NCBI GenBank assembly: GCA_003586115.2
Contig: QVOM02000042.1
Location: 72,213,447-72,277,446 of the forward strand
DNA length: 64,000 bases
Direction: 5' to 3'
DNA from: Salvator merianae
Lineage: Eukaryota > Chordata > Lepidosauria > Squamata > Teiidae
The position numbers and the translations under genes are program-made. Positions 11,086 to 23,800 of the stretch are shown here, in pieces. Numbering within the stretch: position 1 is the stretch's first letter; each line of letters opens with the position of its first letter. A model generated the notes under the pieces. The model saw only the letters and a list, made by a program, of their open reading frames with translations, was not told where the DNA came from and did no database searches.

Positions 11086-13217
11086 TACAATATTTTAGTT
11101 CTATGCAAACCCACATGAAAACTTGACTCCACGGTACATAGTGTATTGTAATAACAAACCCTGAATTGAAATGCATAAAAAAGGAAGTGTGGGCACAAGT
11201 TCTGAGCTATTGAAGATGGTGCTGCGCTGTGCACTTGGTCTTTATGGGTCAGACGACTCTGCAGAGGACACAATATGAGAGAAATTTTGGATTCAAAATT
11301 CTGGGTGGATTTCTGTTTTTCTATGCCTAACCTCAAAGAAGTGTTTTTGGATTTTAGGTCCACTAAAAGGGAATTTCACCTTCCCACATCTCAGGCAAGA
11401 TTCACGTGGAGAATTTATGAAGCTCTGGTGCCGACTGCAGGGTGAAGAGACTGCACCTCCCTGTGCCCTTGCTGTGCCGCAAAAGGTGCTTAATGGATTC
11501 AGGGATTCCACGCTTCTGCTCCCTTTGAGCACCCATTCTGCCAGAAGTGCTTTTTCAAGCACTGTAACAGCATGTTAGGGAGAATTCTGAGAGCCTTTTT
11601 TTTTCATGACTACGGAAAATGGCTTCCTTCCACGGCCATTTCCTGTGTTTGTGAAAACATCTCCAAATAGAAACATTGGAACTGGGGAACAAAAGTTCCC
11701 TGACAGTGATATTTTTGTGGCCATGACAGCATCAGGTCTGCAAACAACATACTGCCACCTTTTGAAAAGTGCTACTACCTGTAGCACTTTTCTAAATGCT
11801 TTTGCCTGGTGGAACAAATGTTGGAATGATCCTGCCTCATTTTGCCATTGAATCTCTATCTGTTACTCTATCTGACATCCCTGTCTGTTACTCTGACATC
11901 CCTATCTGTTACTAATCACAAATGGGAAAGTATGTTGGCACCGACATCTATATTCCTTTATGTAATTAACTCAGAATTCAAAATATTTCTTGTAAGCTAC
12001 ATTTGTGTCTGGAACATGTTATTTATTTATTTATTTATTTATTTACTCACTCCATCCTCCATCCACGAGTCCCAGGGCAGGTTACAACTGTAAAAAGATA
12101 AAATTTATAATAGTTAAAGTATAATGAAAATACAGTATAAAATATATGATTCAATGCTTGTTACTGATGCTCAACCTGGGGGAAGGGAAAATGGGAGAGA
12201 ACCAGGGCAGCTGTCAGGTTTGGAGAAAACAATTAATTCTTAACTCATTAGAAGGGTAAAATTCAGAACAGTAAAATTCACTGTTTATGAAGAATAATGC
12301 TGTATAACAATAATGCAAATAAATGTCAATAGGCTCCCACAAAACAAATGAAGTGCAAATGGGCAATGAATGTAAGTGAGAGTTTATTTCAATCAAAAGC
12401 ATGAGAGCAGGGCTGAAGACTTTGTGAAACCCAAAGGTCGGAAGGAACTGTTTGCAAAAACATGGGAATTGTCACGAAGCGTAGGACATTACTGTAATTC
12501 CGAAGTCTGGGATAGTTGTCCAGCAGAGGGTGCTATAAGATTACTACTGCAGTATTGCTCAGCAATTGCCCTTTCTCGGTTACCAATGAACTGCAGATTG
12601 CAAAACGCTTGCTATCGAACTTCTAGGCAAACCAGTTTCAAGTTGCCCGTTGACTTTCACAGTTGTTGGTTCAAAAACATTAAGAGTATTTGAAGATTTG
12701 TTAGGGATATATATATATATCGCTGTTGTATGCCACCAGTTACTATTTTCTACACAATTTCACCCAGGTGAGCTAGAATATTTTATGTTATTTACAACTC
12801 AATTAATGCAGCAAACTGAAAAGTCTTAATCCTTATTGGATTAAGGCCAGGTTTATGCTTGCAGCTTAAGCAGATGCCATAGATAATAAAAATGTGTGCT
12901 AGGAGAGCAGTAATGACCTCTTAGGACCTGGCAGCAGCTAAGCCTTATTCCACCTTCACTCCCCCTTTAGAATGAGAGAACACATCAGCAAAGTGGCAAG
13001 CCAGTTTCCTCCTATATACTGCTGGAAAATGTTTTTGTCTGTTTGCTTGTTTGTTTTACTCCTAAAGGAAGTTAAAGTTTTGGCAGTGTTGTTCAAATGC
13101 CTTTTGTGAAATGGGACCTTGAGTGTTCCCAGGGGTGGGCAGAAAGTCCTCCCCTCCCCTTCCCGTGGCACTGGGAACCAACTCAGACACATTTCTGTCT
13201 CTGAAAATAAGGACATT
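11086..13217. other. Intergenic stretch with simple tandem repeats
   Basis: It contains a short tandem array at about 11855-11917 (units of CTGTTACTCTGACATCCCTAT), a (TTTA)n tract at 12018-12045 leading into a dispersed repeat (ACTCACTCCATCCTCCATCC), and a short (AT)n at 12708-12720. No gene recognised. Confidence 0.6.
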
Positions 13218-13731
13218 TGGGGCTCGTTCGCACTTATGACAGTATAACGGTCTAACTAGCAAGGTTCGGGCCGGTAGGGTTTGGGTATGGAGAGAGGTCT
13301 TCGCACCTGTCAGCGCTGGAACACTCCACAAGCTGACCAGCACTGGATGCAGTGCGAATGGGAGTGTACTAGTTCAGTAGCTGTGTTCGAACCCATAGAG
13401 TCTGTGTTCAAACCTGTGTCCAAAAAGCCACCAGAGTCCGGACCCCAAGGTCCGAACCAAGGTGTGAACTGTCAGACTGCGCCTGTGCGGCCCTGCGGCC
13501 CTGCCACCAATTTGAACCCAGAAATGGTGCGAACACATGTTCCCTGATCCTCATCTGATCGTGCAGGTCGGGTTGGAGACTACAAATTAGTTGACCACAG
13601 CTGGTTGGATTCAGGTAAGCATCAGGTGGACTTTGGTAGATTTCGGGTCAGCTTGGACTGTTCGCAAGTGCGGATCCTGCATTCTAGCGTGCATCCCGAA
13701 ACGTACCACTCGCTAAGTGCGAACAGGCCCA
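13218..13731. mobile_element. MITE with TGGGGCTCGTTCGCACTTA ends (514 bp)
   Basis: The left end TGGGGCTCGTTCGCACTTA and the reverse complement of the right end TGGGCCTGTTCGCACTTAG match closely. The GC- and CpG-rich interior (TTCGGGCCGG, GTCCGGACCCC) stands out from its AT-rich flanks, suggesting a younger insertion. No transposase. Confidence 0.8.
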
Positions 13732-13906
13732 GAGTGAATAACACATAAACTGCAAAGGAATCTTGGAGGGTGTCACAAAGGCTAATAGATCCATTCCAGA
13801 TTGTTTAAAGACCTTTCTCCACTTAACTGGCCTGATCCATAATAGTGGGTCAAGAACAGAGCAATTTGTCCCAAGGCTGGAAAGAATCACTCTGGGCTGG
13901 AGCAAC

Positions 13907-14070
13907 ACATAAGAACATAAGAGGAGCCTTGCTGGATCAGGCCATGGCCCATCTAGTCCAGCATTCTTCACCTGCTCTTGACTCCCTGCAAATGGTTTTA
14001 CAGGCATCCTGCCTGTCCTTCCAACCTGGAGGCAGTACCTAGGCATCCATTCTAGTAGCCATTGATACAC
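13907..14070 (-). mobile_element. CR1-like LINE 3' end, 5'-truncated
   Basis: ACATAAGAACATAAGAGGAG, then GCTGGATCAGGCCATGGCCC and TAGTCCAGCATTC: the reverse complement of the CR1-like tail. It breaks off near TCTAGTAGCCATTGATACACC. Together with the plus-strand copy at 14592-14826 it forms an inverted pair about 500 bp apart. Confidence 0.85.
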
Positions 14071-14591
14071 CTGATTTGCATAGTGACTGTGTGTTCCAGC
14101 CCAACCCCCATGCTGGCCCTGAAACTCGTGCACGCTCTGGAGCTGACCTGCATGAGCTCTGAAAAGTTTTTTGACCTCAGAGGCCCCTGGGGGAACCACT
14201 TCAGCAAGGTGGTAAGGAGCACTGCCAAAATGGTTCTCCTATAACCAGAACACAGAGGTAGGCATTTTCTGCATGCCTCCATGGTTCCAGATTTGGGCCT
14301 TCTAGTATGCCAGTAGATCTTGATATTGAGGTCTACCAGTGATGCAGATCAAGGGCCACTTGATCTGGAACCTGCTCCATCCTGTGTGGGTGGAGTGTAC
14401 TGGCAGTGGGTGGGGCCTCCCATATTCTGCACTAATGTGCAGAAGGAATGTCCTTAGTGCACTTGCTGAAAAGGACACCAGCAAGTACAGAAAGGGTTCT
14501 TGATAGTGAACCAACAAGAAAATTGTAAGGGATGATCAGGAACACAATCTTTTGGGAATCAACACCTGAATAAAAGCAGTAACACACATAT

Positions 14592-14826
14592 GGAGGTCAG
14601 GCATATCAATGGCTACTAGAATGGATGCCTAAGTATTGCCCCCAGGTTGGAAAGACAGGCAAGACGTCTGTAAAACCATTTGCGGAAGTCAAGAAGGTTT
14701 TTGCCTTTTATTCTGCTTGAGAATGCCCAGAAGCAATTGGTGGGCCACTGTGTGAAACAGAATGCTGGACTAGATGGGTCGGTGGCCTGATCCAGAAAGG
14801 CTCCTCTTATGTTCTTATGTTCTTAT
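14592..14826 (+). mobile_element. CR1-like LINE 3' end, 5'-truncated
   Basis: It runs from ATATCAATGGCTACTAGAATG through GGACTAGATGGGTCGGTGGC and CCTGATCCAG to a TTCTTATGTTCTTATG tail, the direct-strand 3' end of the family. The 8-base tail repeat is characteristic of CR1-type LINEs. Confidence 0.88.
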
Positions 14827-15467
14827 GACTACTTTAGGGTGACCCCCCAGAAGAGAGAAAACAAAACAAGAAATGAAGAATCTACATGGAAGAGCAGAAT
14901 CTAGGGAGATTGCATGGAGCTTTTCCTACAGGAAAAGCTTTTCCTTTTGAGCAGGAAGCTGTTGTAGCTGTTTTGTTTACCTGGTTGTTTTTGTGAAGTG
15001 GAAACAATGCAAAAGAATCAACTGGAGAGAGAATGCAGCTGCGTGATGGATTCAAAACAATGGGAGCAGTCATGCCATGGCAAAAACAAAACCCCAAAAA
15101 ACCCCACCAAAGCCAGTGACTGACAAAAAGGGATGACCAATCATATTGTTTTGATGGCGGGGAGAGGAAGAAATGTGCTGGGCTTCTTTGAATACATTGA
15201 GGCAGAGTATCCAGAACATGTGCTAGAAAAAGAAGAGAAAGGAGAACTTTAGGCAGACTAATAATTATGAATGCAAAAGTTCCTGAAGCAAACAGTGTCC
15301 TTGGCTCAAAGAGCTTCAGAAATGTTGCGTGTAGCTGAACCCTTAGCAAAGAACAGGGCCAACCTTACCCATGAAGCAGTTATTTCAGGCAGTAGATGAA
15401 AAGGCCAGGAAGCAGCAAACCTCAACACCATTCCCTAAACCTCCTTCCCACTCTGCTGCATCTTGGA

Positions 15468-16214
15468 GTGTATTCAGACTAGCGATTTTTAAAACCGCCT
15501 GCATAAAAGGAGCGAATAATTCCTGGGCGCAGAGGAAAAAAGCCTTCCACACATTCAGCGATCTAATGTCACAGTCTGCAAAGGGAGCTGCTCACTGATT
15601 GGCCACTCCCCGCCTCTCTGCTGAAGAAGTTTTCCAAGTCCTTAACTCCTTAACTGCCAGGGTTTTTCTCATCATCTCCCTTATTCTCCGGTTTACCAAT
15701 GCCTCGGTGAATCAGAGCGGAGGGCACAGAGACAGAGACATTTCCTTTGGAAAGGGAAAAACCCTGGCAATTAAGGACTTGAACAGAATCCTCATTTGAG
15801 CTTTTTATTGAGGGGAGGGAGAGATTTGCTGGTACAGGGAAATTTTTCAAACCCCCTGCCTTCTGTAATTAAAAAAAGCACACTGGACTTTAGTAGCGAG
15901 AGGCTTTCTCCCACACCTTGCTACTAAAGTCTTTTTTTATGTACAGAAGGCAGGGAGTTTGAAAAGTTTCCCCACGCTGGCAAGAGCTCACTCATGCCCC
16001 TCCCTTCTTGTGCTATTCTCCCACAGGTTCCTGCAAGGCTCTAATTGGTTGGGGTGCTCCCCAGGGTGACCCAGAAACACAGAAAAGCCCAATATGGAAG
16101 AGCTGACCCAGGCAGCCGCGGAGAGGCAGGAGGGCAACATCCAGATAAGGCTTTTATGGACTCCACGACTTAGATGCACACAGAAGGTGACTAAAATAGG
16201 CTGTCTGAATGCAC
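15468..16214. mobile_element. Large nested foldback element, GCATTCAGAC ends
   Basis: The outer ends GTGTATTCAGAC and GTCTGAATGCAC are inverted repeats. Inside are two more inverted pairs: CCTTAACTGCCAGGGTTTTT (about 15647) against AAAAACCCTGGCAATTAAGG (about 15758), and CCCCTGCCTTCTGTAATTAA with GACTTTAGTAGC (15853-15897) against their complements at 15921-15955. No protein was recognised. A related terminus occurs at 47533. Confidence 0.75.
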
Positions 16215-19200
16215 CCTCAGAGATAAAAGTAGGCTGCCGCTCCTGCTGTTAGGAGTATTATAGAATACTACTATATTCCTATAATATAAGATTAGCCCCT
16301 GCTGTTCAGTTGTCCTTTGCTGTAGGCAATAAAATGCCTTGGGCTGGCTTTGTTAGGAGGGTGTGGGACTTGTTCCACAAGGAGGATCATAGTCAGAAAA
16401 ACACATCAGTGCCCATGGGACTGCACTTCTCAAGGCTCTTTGCAGAAAGACATGTAAGAATAAAAGAAGAAATCTTTACTGATTGCTGGCAAATACTTTC
16501 TATGCTGCTGGCTGAACTTACCATTTATTTTTATTTCTGTATGGTCAAAGGACTTTACATTAGTTTTTTTCTGTGGGACCAAATCTGAACAAAATTAAAT
16601 AATCAGAACCGTTAATTCATAGACATTGGCCCAACTGCATTCAGCGTGGTTTCCCTTAGCTGAACTAAATTAATTTTTCTATCCAAGATGCAACTGAATA
16701 ATCATGGGGTTCTCTAGGCAGACCTAAGAAAGATTGTAGAGGACTGGTCAGTCTGGAGAAGTCAGTTCATGTAGTTGCTGAGAATCAGCTTTGACTAGCA
16801 TCCAAGCAAGCCCTAGTTCAGCATACCAAGAACAAAGCTGAGCTTGAAAAAGAATGGAGAAAGTATAGTTCCAAAATTAGTTACGAATATCTCTGCTATC
16901 TCCTGAAGGGGGCAAACAGTGACTTCTATGGGAGATAGCAGTAACCTTTGTGGTGTTGATTCAGGTTTCCAGAATCCATGCAGTTTTGTGATAAGCTAAC
17001 AGAACTAGTCAAGGACAGCTGGAGGGTCCAGGTCATGTCCCAACAGAACTATTGCAAGGAGAATGATGACTTCTCTGCTGATGTTGTGTTAGGCCACTCA
17101 CCAAGCTGTATCTTATCTGCTCCGGATTCTCCCCATTCTCATAGGTCCTAGATTGTTTAGCAAGAGATCAGGCCAGGTGCTTGGACGACAGTCCTTGCGA
17201 AACATAGACTGACAATTATCAATCCTTGTTTGAAATGGGAGGCATACCGAATGGTCAGGAATTGGGTGAATGAATGTCAGGAACATTCTGTATATGAAAT
17301 TAATTGCTGTATCTGGTGTAAACTTAATTTTTACAACCTCAAAATATTTTGGCTTTTGCACTGCTCTGGTCTCTGCTGTGCCACTATAACATATTTTGGC
17401 TTGTAGAGTGTCCAGGCTGTGATTATTAGCTTTAAAAAGAGTGGAGGAACATAAGGGAATGTCAGGCGTTGTACTTTCATCTTTGTTTGTGTTCCTTCAA
17501 AATAAGCGACCTGTAAGAATGAACACGCAGTGGGGCTCTGATTTGAATGTAGTTCCTATATTAGCTGGAATGTACATTTCTTTGAAATTAACTCCTTTTT
17601 GCTTTCTCTGTCACAACGCTTATTCAAAAAGGAGAACAAATATGCCTAACGTCCTTCCCAGAAACATCGGTTTTATATTTTTCAAAACAGAACATTGCAA
17701 AGTGAGAAACTAAAAATTTGAAGATATATGTCAGCCCTGCTGACTGTCGTGAGGCTTTCTCAGTATTTCATCTCATATTGTTATTAGTGTGTTGCTTGGC
17801 TATTCATTATTCATATGTAACTCATGATACTTATGCATATTGGTTGTGATTCTTGCTCTCATTACTCACTGCTCATGTGTTATTCATGCATGTGCTTTAT
17901 TATGTATCTGTTTAAGCAATAGTGTGCGTGTGTGTATAATGTTACTTTTTGCCAATATATTTGGGCTTTTCTAGTATTAACTGTGAATTGTTGTGCTCTG
18001 GACTGATAAGAAGGTCAGGAGACGGAAGAGAGAATGTGAAAAGGCCTCTGTAATGTCTCAAAGTTGTACCATCTGCCTCATGGTTCTGTTTGCTATTGAG
18101 ATAAGAGTTCTCACCTAGTATAGTGTGAGGAATTAGGTGGGAAAATGTGAGGTATAATTTTGTGCTGATACTGGAAGACTGGAAGACTTAGCAATTTTTG
18201 GTTTCTCAGAATAAAGGAATATTTCTCACTTCATGGAAGATTTATTATTTCTGCTAATTTCTGGCTGACTCACATAGTACATACAATCAATCATTTCTGA
18301 GCAAACTAGTGCAGGAACAGACAGTGCCTTATTTCACTTGAGGCACATATAGCAAAGTGTTTCAGGGTTCCCTCTCCTGCTCTTTCTTTTTGGTGGAGGC
18401 ACTTCTAGGGAGTTCACACAGCTGTGGGCAGAATTAAAATTAAAAATTAACGGAACTAGAATGACAATGAGTGGAACAATAACACAATATTGTATGTTCC
18501 AGCAGAGTATACATGCACACAGGTAAATGCATACTACCTTCCTGTTTCCGGTTTCTGGCTCTTTCTTCCTGTCCATTTATACAAACCAAAATTAATTGGC
18601 TATAGATGCCTTCCTACCTCTTTCTGTTTCAGCTCTGCCCCTTTTTGAATTTTTCCTTTCCATCTTCAACCCCTTTCTTTTGGCTCATTCAGGAAGGATT
18701 TCTTCATTTTAACTCAATTGTGTACCAGCTGCACAGCATCTTCTACTTATGTTCTTTCTCTTTAATGCTCTCATGATGCAGAAGGAAAGCAGTTTCTGAA
18801 GGAGTGTTGTGGAGAACAAGGCTTCATCCACATGTATCCTTCCTTGGGTGGTAGACAGACACACAGAGCTCCAAGATGGATCTCCACTCTTCCGGAAAAT
18901 CTGTGTGAGCAGAACTCTGCTTGCACAGATGAGGTTCCTATCTGGCCCTTCAATTGGTGGCCCAGATGTAGGACCGGCACCAGGCTGCAAGCCACGTTGT
19001 GGCCTGAAGTTCCAGCCAATGGGTTGGCATGGAGGTCAGGGAGGCCTTCCACTTGCCACTGACGGAAGTGGCCTTGGAATACTTCTCAAAGGATTAGGGC
19101 AAGATTCAATTTCAATTTATTCAGTCAATGATGAGGATACAAAGTATAGAAGATATATCAGCAAGAATGTGTATGTGTGTGGCAATTCCTGAGGATTCCA

Positions 19201-19804
19201 AGCCAACACTCATTCTAGCATCAGTTTTTACTTTGGTCTTGGTAAAAATTGATCTGAGTGTTGCCTGCAAAGTTAGTACGGCAAAACTTTCACGTGACAG
19301 GAGACTTACTGCTTTGATCTAGACTTGTGCCAAGCTTCAGTTAGGCTATTTCAGACAGCACAGAAAGGCTGCCAGCTGTTGGGTGGCTCCCACCACAAAT
19401 TCAGTTTCTCTATGACAGCAAGATCCAGGCTAGATACAGGTGAGCCCCAAGGAAATTAAGCGGGAAACTCACCAGCCTGATATCCATACATCGGCCGCCA
19501 TTACTAGCTGCGTCAGGAGTATTGTGGACTTGCTGGACTTGTGATGGAAGCCGCCCAACAGTTGGAAATCTGTCTATGCCATCCGAATGGGCTAAGCTGA
19601 AGTTTAACTCATATCTGCTTCGGTCCCTTATTTTCTTGTCAAAAATGAATGCTTTTTCTTCCTGCAGCATTTCCAGTCAATCCTACTGTTATTTTTCAAA
19701 TCTCTTCTTACTGTTAACAGGGAGAAGCACACAGCATATCTAGAACACATCAAAAAAAGAAAAGGGGTAACTGACTTTAAATAAATTCTGATGACCATCA
19801 CGTA
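16215..19804. other. Intergenic, nothing recognised
   Basis: No exon, RNA gene or dated transposon recognised. The 18800-19090 segment is richer in GC than its surroundings and may be an unrecognised repeat, but I could not fix its ends. Confidence 0.45.
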
Positions 19805-20022
19805 GGCTGAATTCACATGCAGTACAAGTAAGTGGCTTGAGAGAGCTCAGAGCTTATAGCATCCACCACACACTAGTGCCTCTAATCCACATTAAAGGCC
19901 AGAAAATGCACTTTTAAAGTCCTTTAATGTGGATTAGACATGGAATGAGCACCACTAGTATCCACATGCTACCACCTCTAAGCTGCTTTCAAGCCACTTT
20001 TTTCATGTGTGTGGGTACAGCC
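19805..20022. mobile_element. Foldback MITE, GCTGCATCCACAC family, copy 2
   Basis: GGCTGAATTCACATGC at the left pairs with the complement of GTGTGTGGGTACAGCC at the right. Internal arms TGCCTCTAATCCACATTAAAG and CTTTAATGTGGATTAGACATG pair. Same organisation as copies at 9100, 20448 and 29043. Confidence 0.85.
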
Positions 20023-20447
20023 TTAAAATAGGATGCAAAGTCTATGTCTCTCCCAACATTACTGGACTATTGTTCCTACAATCCTTAACTATTGGACACG
20101 CAAGCTGATGCAGATAGGACCCAGGAACATAAAATCCACCCAACAGCAGATCGAAGGCCTATAGACTGCTGTAGTTTGTTTCTACAATACCTAATCAGAT
20201 GCTTATGCTGCACTTAGTGTAACCGCCATGACTCTTTGGCACAGATGGCCTTATTGTCTGCCAGTTTGTCTAATTCCCTTTTAAAGCTTTTGCTGTCCTT
20301 CACTGTAGCTTGTGGTAACAAATTCTGCTGCTGACCAAAGCATGGAAATCCCTCAAAATCTAATATAAGCATACCTCCAGATTATATGTGCGCTGGGTCT
20401 CCTCACAATTTATCCTCAACCTTATGTTAGTTTGTCTTGTTCACAGA

Positions 20448-20679
20448 GGCTGCATCCACACACTGCAAAAGAAAACAAAAGCAGTTCAAAAGCAGCTTAG
20501 AGGTGGTAGCATCTTCCTGCTAGTGCCTTAATCCATGTTAAAGACCAGAAAATGAACTTCCCAAATGCATGCTATGCACTTTAATGTGGATTAGCGGTGG
20601 GATGGGAACACTATTGTCTGCGTACTACTACTTCTAAGCTGCCTTTTGAACTGCTTTTGTAGGGTGTGTGGATGCAGCC
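20448..20679. mobile_element. Foldback MITE, GCTGCATCCACAC family, copy 3
   Basis: Best-preserved copy: the left end GGCTGCATCCACACAC is the exact complement of the right end GTGTGTGGATGCAGCC apart from one base at the arm's inner limit. AGA flanks both sides and could be a 3-bp target duplication. The internal TTAATGTGGATTAG arm pairs with CTTAATCCATGTTAA. Confidence 0.9.
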
Positions 20680-20712
20680 AGAGAGTCTTTACTAGAGTGG
20701 CATGTGGACTGA

Positions 20713-20893
20713 GGGCAATTCTGCACTGGCTGGCATACTGGATCAGGAAGAGTACTAGGAGCCTCCCTTCTACAGTCTGGTGGCCTCTAAAGGATGCTTA
20801 GGCTGGAGCCTCCCTTAGATCACCCCAGCATGCAGAAGGAGGGCTCCTAGTGCGCTTGCAGATCCAGTAAACTGGCCAGTGCAGAGTTGTCCT
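20713..20893. mobile_element. Short palindromic MITE, GGGCAATTCTGCACTGGC ends
   Basis: GGGCAATTCTGCACTGGC at the left and, in reverse complement, AGGACAACTCTGCACTGGCC at the right. A second internal pair (ACTGGATCAGG and GATCCAGTA) extends the stem. It lies only 33 bp after another MITE copy. Confidence 0.8.
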
Positions 20894-23800
20894 GAGAGTT
20901 TTCTGAAGTCTTTGGGATGTGATGAGTCATAAAACTGAACAAATAAGATGTTCAACAAGGAACTCCAGTTGCTTATCCTCACCATTTCCATTGATTACAG
21001 GGACATGGTGAAAAGCAATAGGTCCCAACTGATAGATTTTATGGTCTGTGCTCAACCAGTAACAGCAAAACCTCATATGAGCTATGAATAGGCAGGCTTG
21101 GCTGTGCATGCACCACTTGATGAGGCTTGTGCAAAATTCTGTCATTTTAATGATTACTTCACAGTGTTTTGCTAACTGGCTATTTTACAACTTAATTTGT
21201 AAGGGCTCATTGCTTCTTTCACAGTTGCAGCTTATCCCCACAGACCTGCCATTCAGTCTTATTTGGAGTGTGAACATAGCTGCTTGGGCAATTGACACTC
21301 ACACCACATGTACATAAGAGTAAACCTTTCTCTGTAGATTAATCCGTCTGAGACAGCTTGTGATCCGTTATATTTGCATGGGCTAATCTTGGTTGACTAA
21401 GTAAGCAGCTCCTTAAGACTGCAAGACTATACACAGTTAACTGGGAATGAGGCCACAGCTCCATTTACTAGGCAAGGCACCCAGTAAAGCATCTGTGTTT
21501 CCATTTGCAATGGCAGAAAGAACTTTGCAGGAATTGTGCCGCCGATTACCAGGTGCGACCACTGTCTGAGGCACCATTTTGTGAGAGAGCCATTTTGCTG
21601 CCCTCAACAGAGGTGCTTTGGAATGCCACTTTGAAGATCCTCTCCTCATTTGCAAGTGGAGATGAGGAGACGTCATTCTGAGCAGTGATTGAGGCATTTC
21701 TGGCATGCACCCCACAAGAAGCCACCTCCATTTTCAAATAGAGACACTGCCAAAGGTCCATGGAAAATAAGGCCCATCTGGAAGTCTATTGTCAGGAGCG
21801 CTCCAAGACATTTCAAAAGAGTAGAAAACTGGTTCTTTTGAAACTTCTTTAAATTGGATTGAGTCCATCTCTCCCCAAAAAAGTGCCTTGAAATACCATG
21901 CACCCAAAAGATACTTGCAGAGGCCATCTTCTGGGCTTATTGTTCCTTCTCCCCAATGCTGCTGCCTGAAGAGCTTTCATCTCACTTGATGGGAGGAAGC
22001 ACCACCACTGCTGCAGCTTTCTGTGCAGCACTTTACCAGTTGTTCTTGACTGAAAATGGTAGGCAAATGAGACAAGTGTAGGGGAAATGACAGGATGTCA
22101 TTACTCCCTGATTCTGTTCTTCCCAGCTCTATAATAGTTTCAGCTGTTTCAGCTGAAACCATACCATTTCAACAGAGGTACTATGGCACTTACTCCTGAT
22201 AGACATTCATAGGATTGCATACAAAAATGCTGCATAAGGACAGGCTGATCATTTGAATTGATTAATGTTTGCAGTCTGCTTGCCATTTCCTCTCAATTCT
22301 CCAGTATTACCTCAACCCACAACAATTCTATGTATGTATATGTCTATTGTATCTGGTATTAGGTCACACAAAAAAGTAAACCTAGGTTTATTGGGTCATG
22401 AGAAAAAAATCAAATATTTTCATTTAGGCCAACCTAATCATCACACAATAATACGCAAGCTTTCTTTATTGAGCCAGACTGGGGCAGTCAAAAGTTAAAT
22501 ATTGCTGGACTGTACCTCCAGCATTCCTTCCTATGGGTTAGGCTGGCTAAGAACTGAATGCAGTTGTAATTTAGAAGTCTTTAAAGGGCCACAGTATTCT
22601 GTCTCTCTCCTTCACACACAGATGATATGATAATTTCCTGTTTCTAGAACTTGGGAAATACAACTGTTCAGAGTCATGTGTATATGTTTGTGTATTTACT
22701 TGTATACTGCATTTTCCATATAATGCCCAAGGCAGCTCACAAATTAACACCAAGAACAAACAAGCACATTAAACCATATGCAAAATACAAAGTACAAATC
22801 AAAACCTTCAAAATACATAACAACAACAATAATAAAATACAAAAATGCCAGCATCAATAGCAAGTCATTCAAGTTTCATAGGACCAGCTGCTGCCTGCTT
22901 GCACCAGGAGCCTTCCTTAATATCCCAGAGAAAATTTGGAGCAGGTGCTCACTGGGTCCCAGTCCTGTAAGGAGCACCTCCATGAAGCAGCAGCAGAGGC
23001 AGAGAGTCATGCTGACAGATTATAAGAAGCACAGCACAATGTGCAGCAAGGTGATGGTCTCATGAGTTTCTAAAGTGGAAGATGAGAATTCAACAGACCT
23101 GAAGATGAGACTTTATTCCTTCAAGGAATACTCACTGCTATTCACTTTTTTAAAAAGTGCAAATCTGTACCACATTAATTGTGTCATTCAAAATGCACAC
23201 AAAAATACAACTACATTTCAATCACTGGGGTAAAACGTACTCCTACTGGCACAGGTGAGGGTTCATGCAAGAATTCCCTTAACTTTTCCTTTCTTCTCCT
23301 TCTTTTTTCCAGCCATCAAAGAACCTGCATGTTTCACCAGGGTTCAAGAGGAAGCCTGGAAATGACCAGGTTTCCAGATACACAGATTCAGCTGTTATGT
23401 TCCTTTCTGACATTAGGACTTTGGACAATGTAATACTGTACAGCACGTAAACTAGTAGAGCATCATTTGAATGGTTGATATTTGCACATTTTATCCTTAG
23501 GCTCATACCAGAATCATGGTATTAAAATTATCCAGTCTTGTTTTGTTTTTGTGCAATGTTCTGTAGATCTTGAATGTTTTCACCCTATTTTGTAATGGAG
23601 TATAATTGTTGACTTGATAAAAGCCTTTCTGTATTATGGATTTTGCAATTTGGCATTGTAAGTAGATGATGAAACGATAGCATTGCATATGCTAGTGAAA
23701 GTGTATTGGGCAGCAGGAAAATGAGTTGATAGGACATTCTTTTCCCCTTCTACTACATTCTTCCACCAAATGCATCTTACATCCATCCTTTTCTTTGTCA

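Noticed and set aside
13684..14199. 171-codon minus-strand open frame, the longest in the window
   Set aside because: It spans the end of a MITE and a CR1-like 3' tail, so it is made of two unrelated repeats joined by chance.
14882..15349. 155-codon minus-strand open frame between a CR1-like tail and a foldback element
   Set aside because: Hydrophobic and cysteine-rich by composition, but resembling nothing known, with no exon signals.
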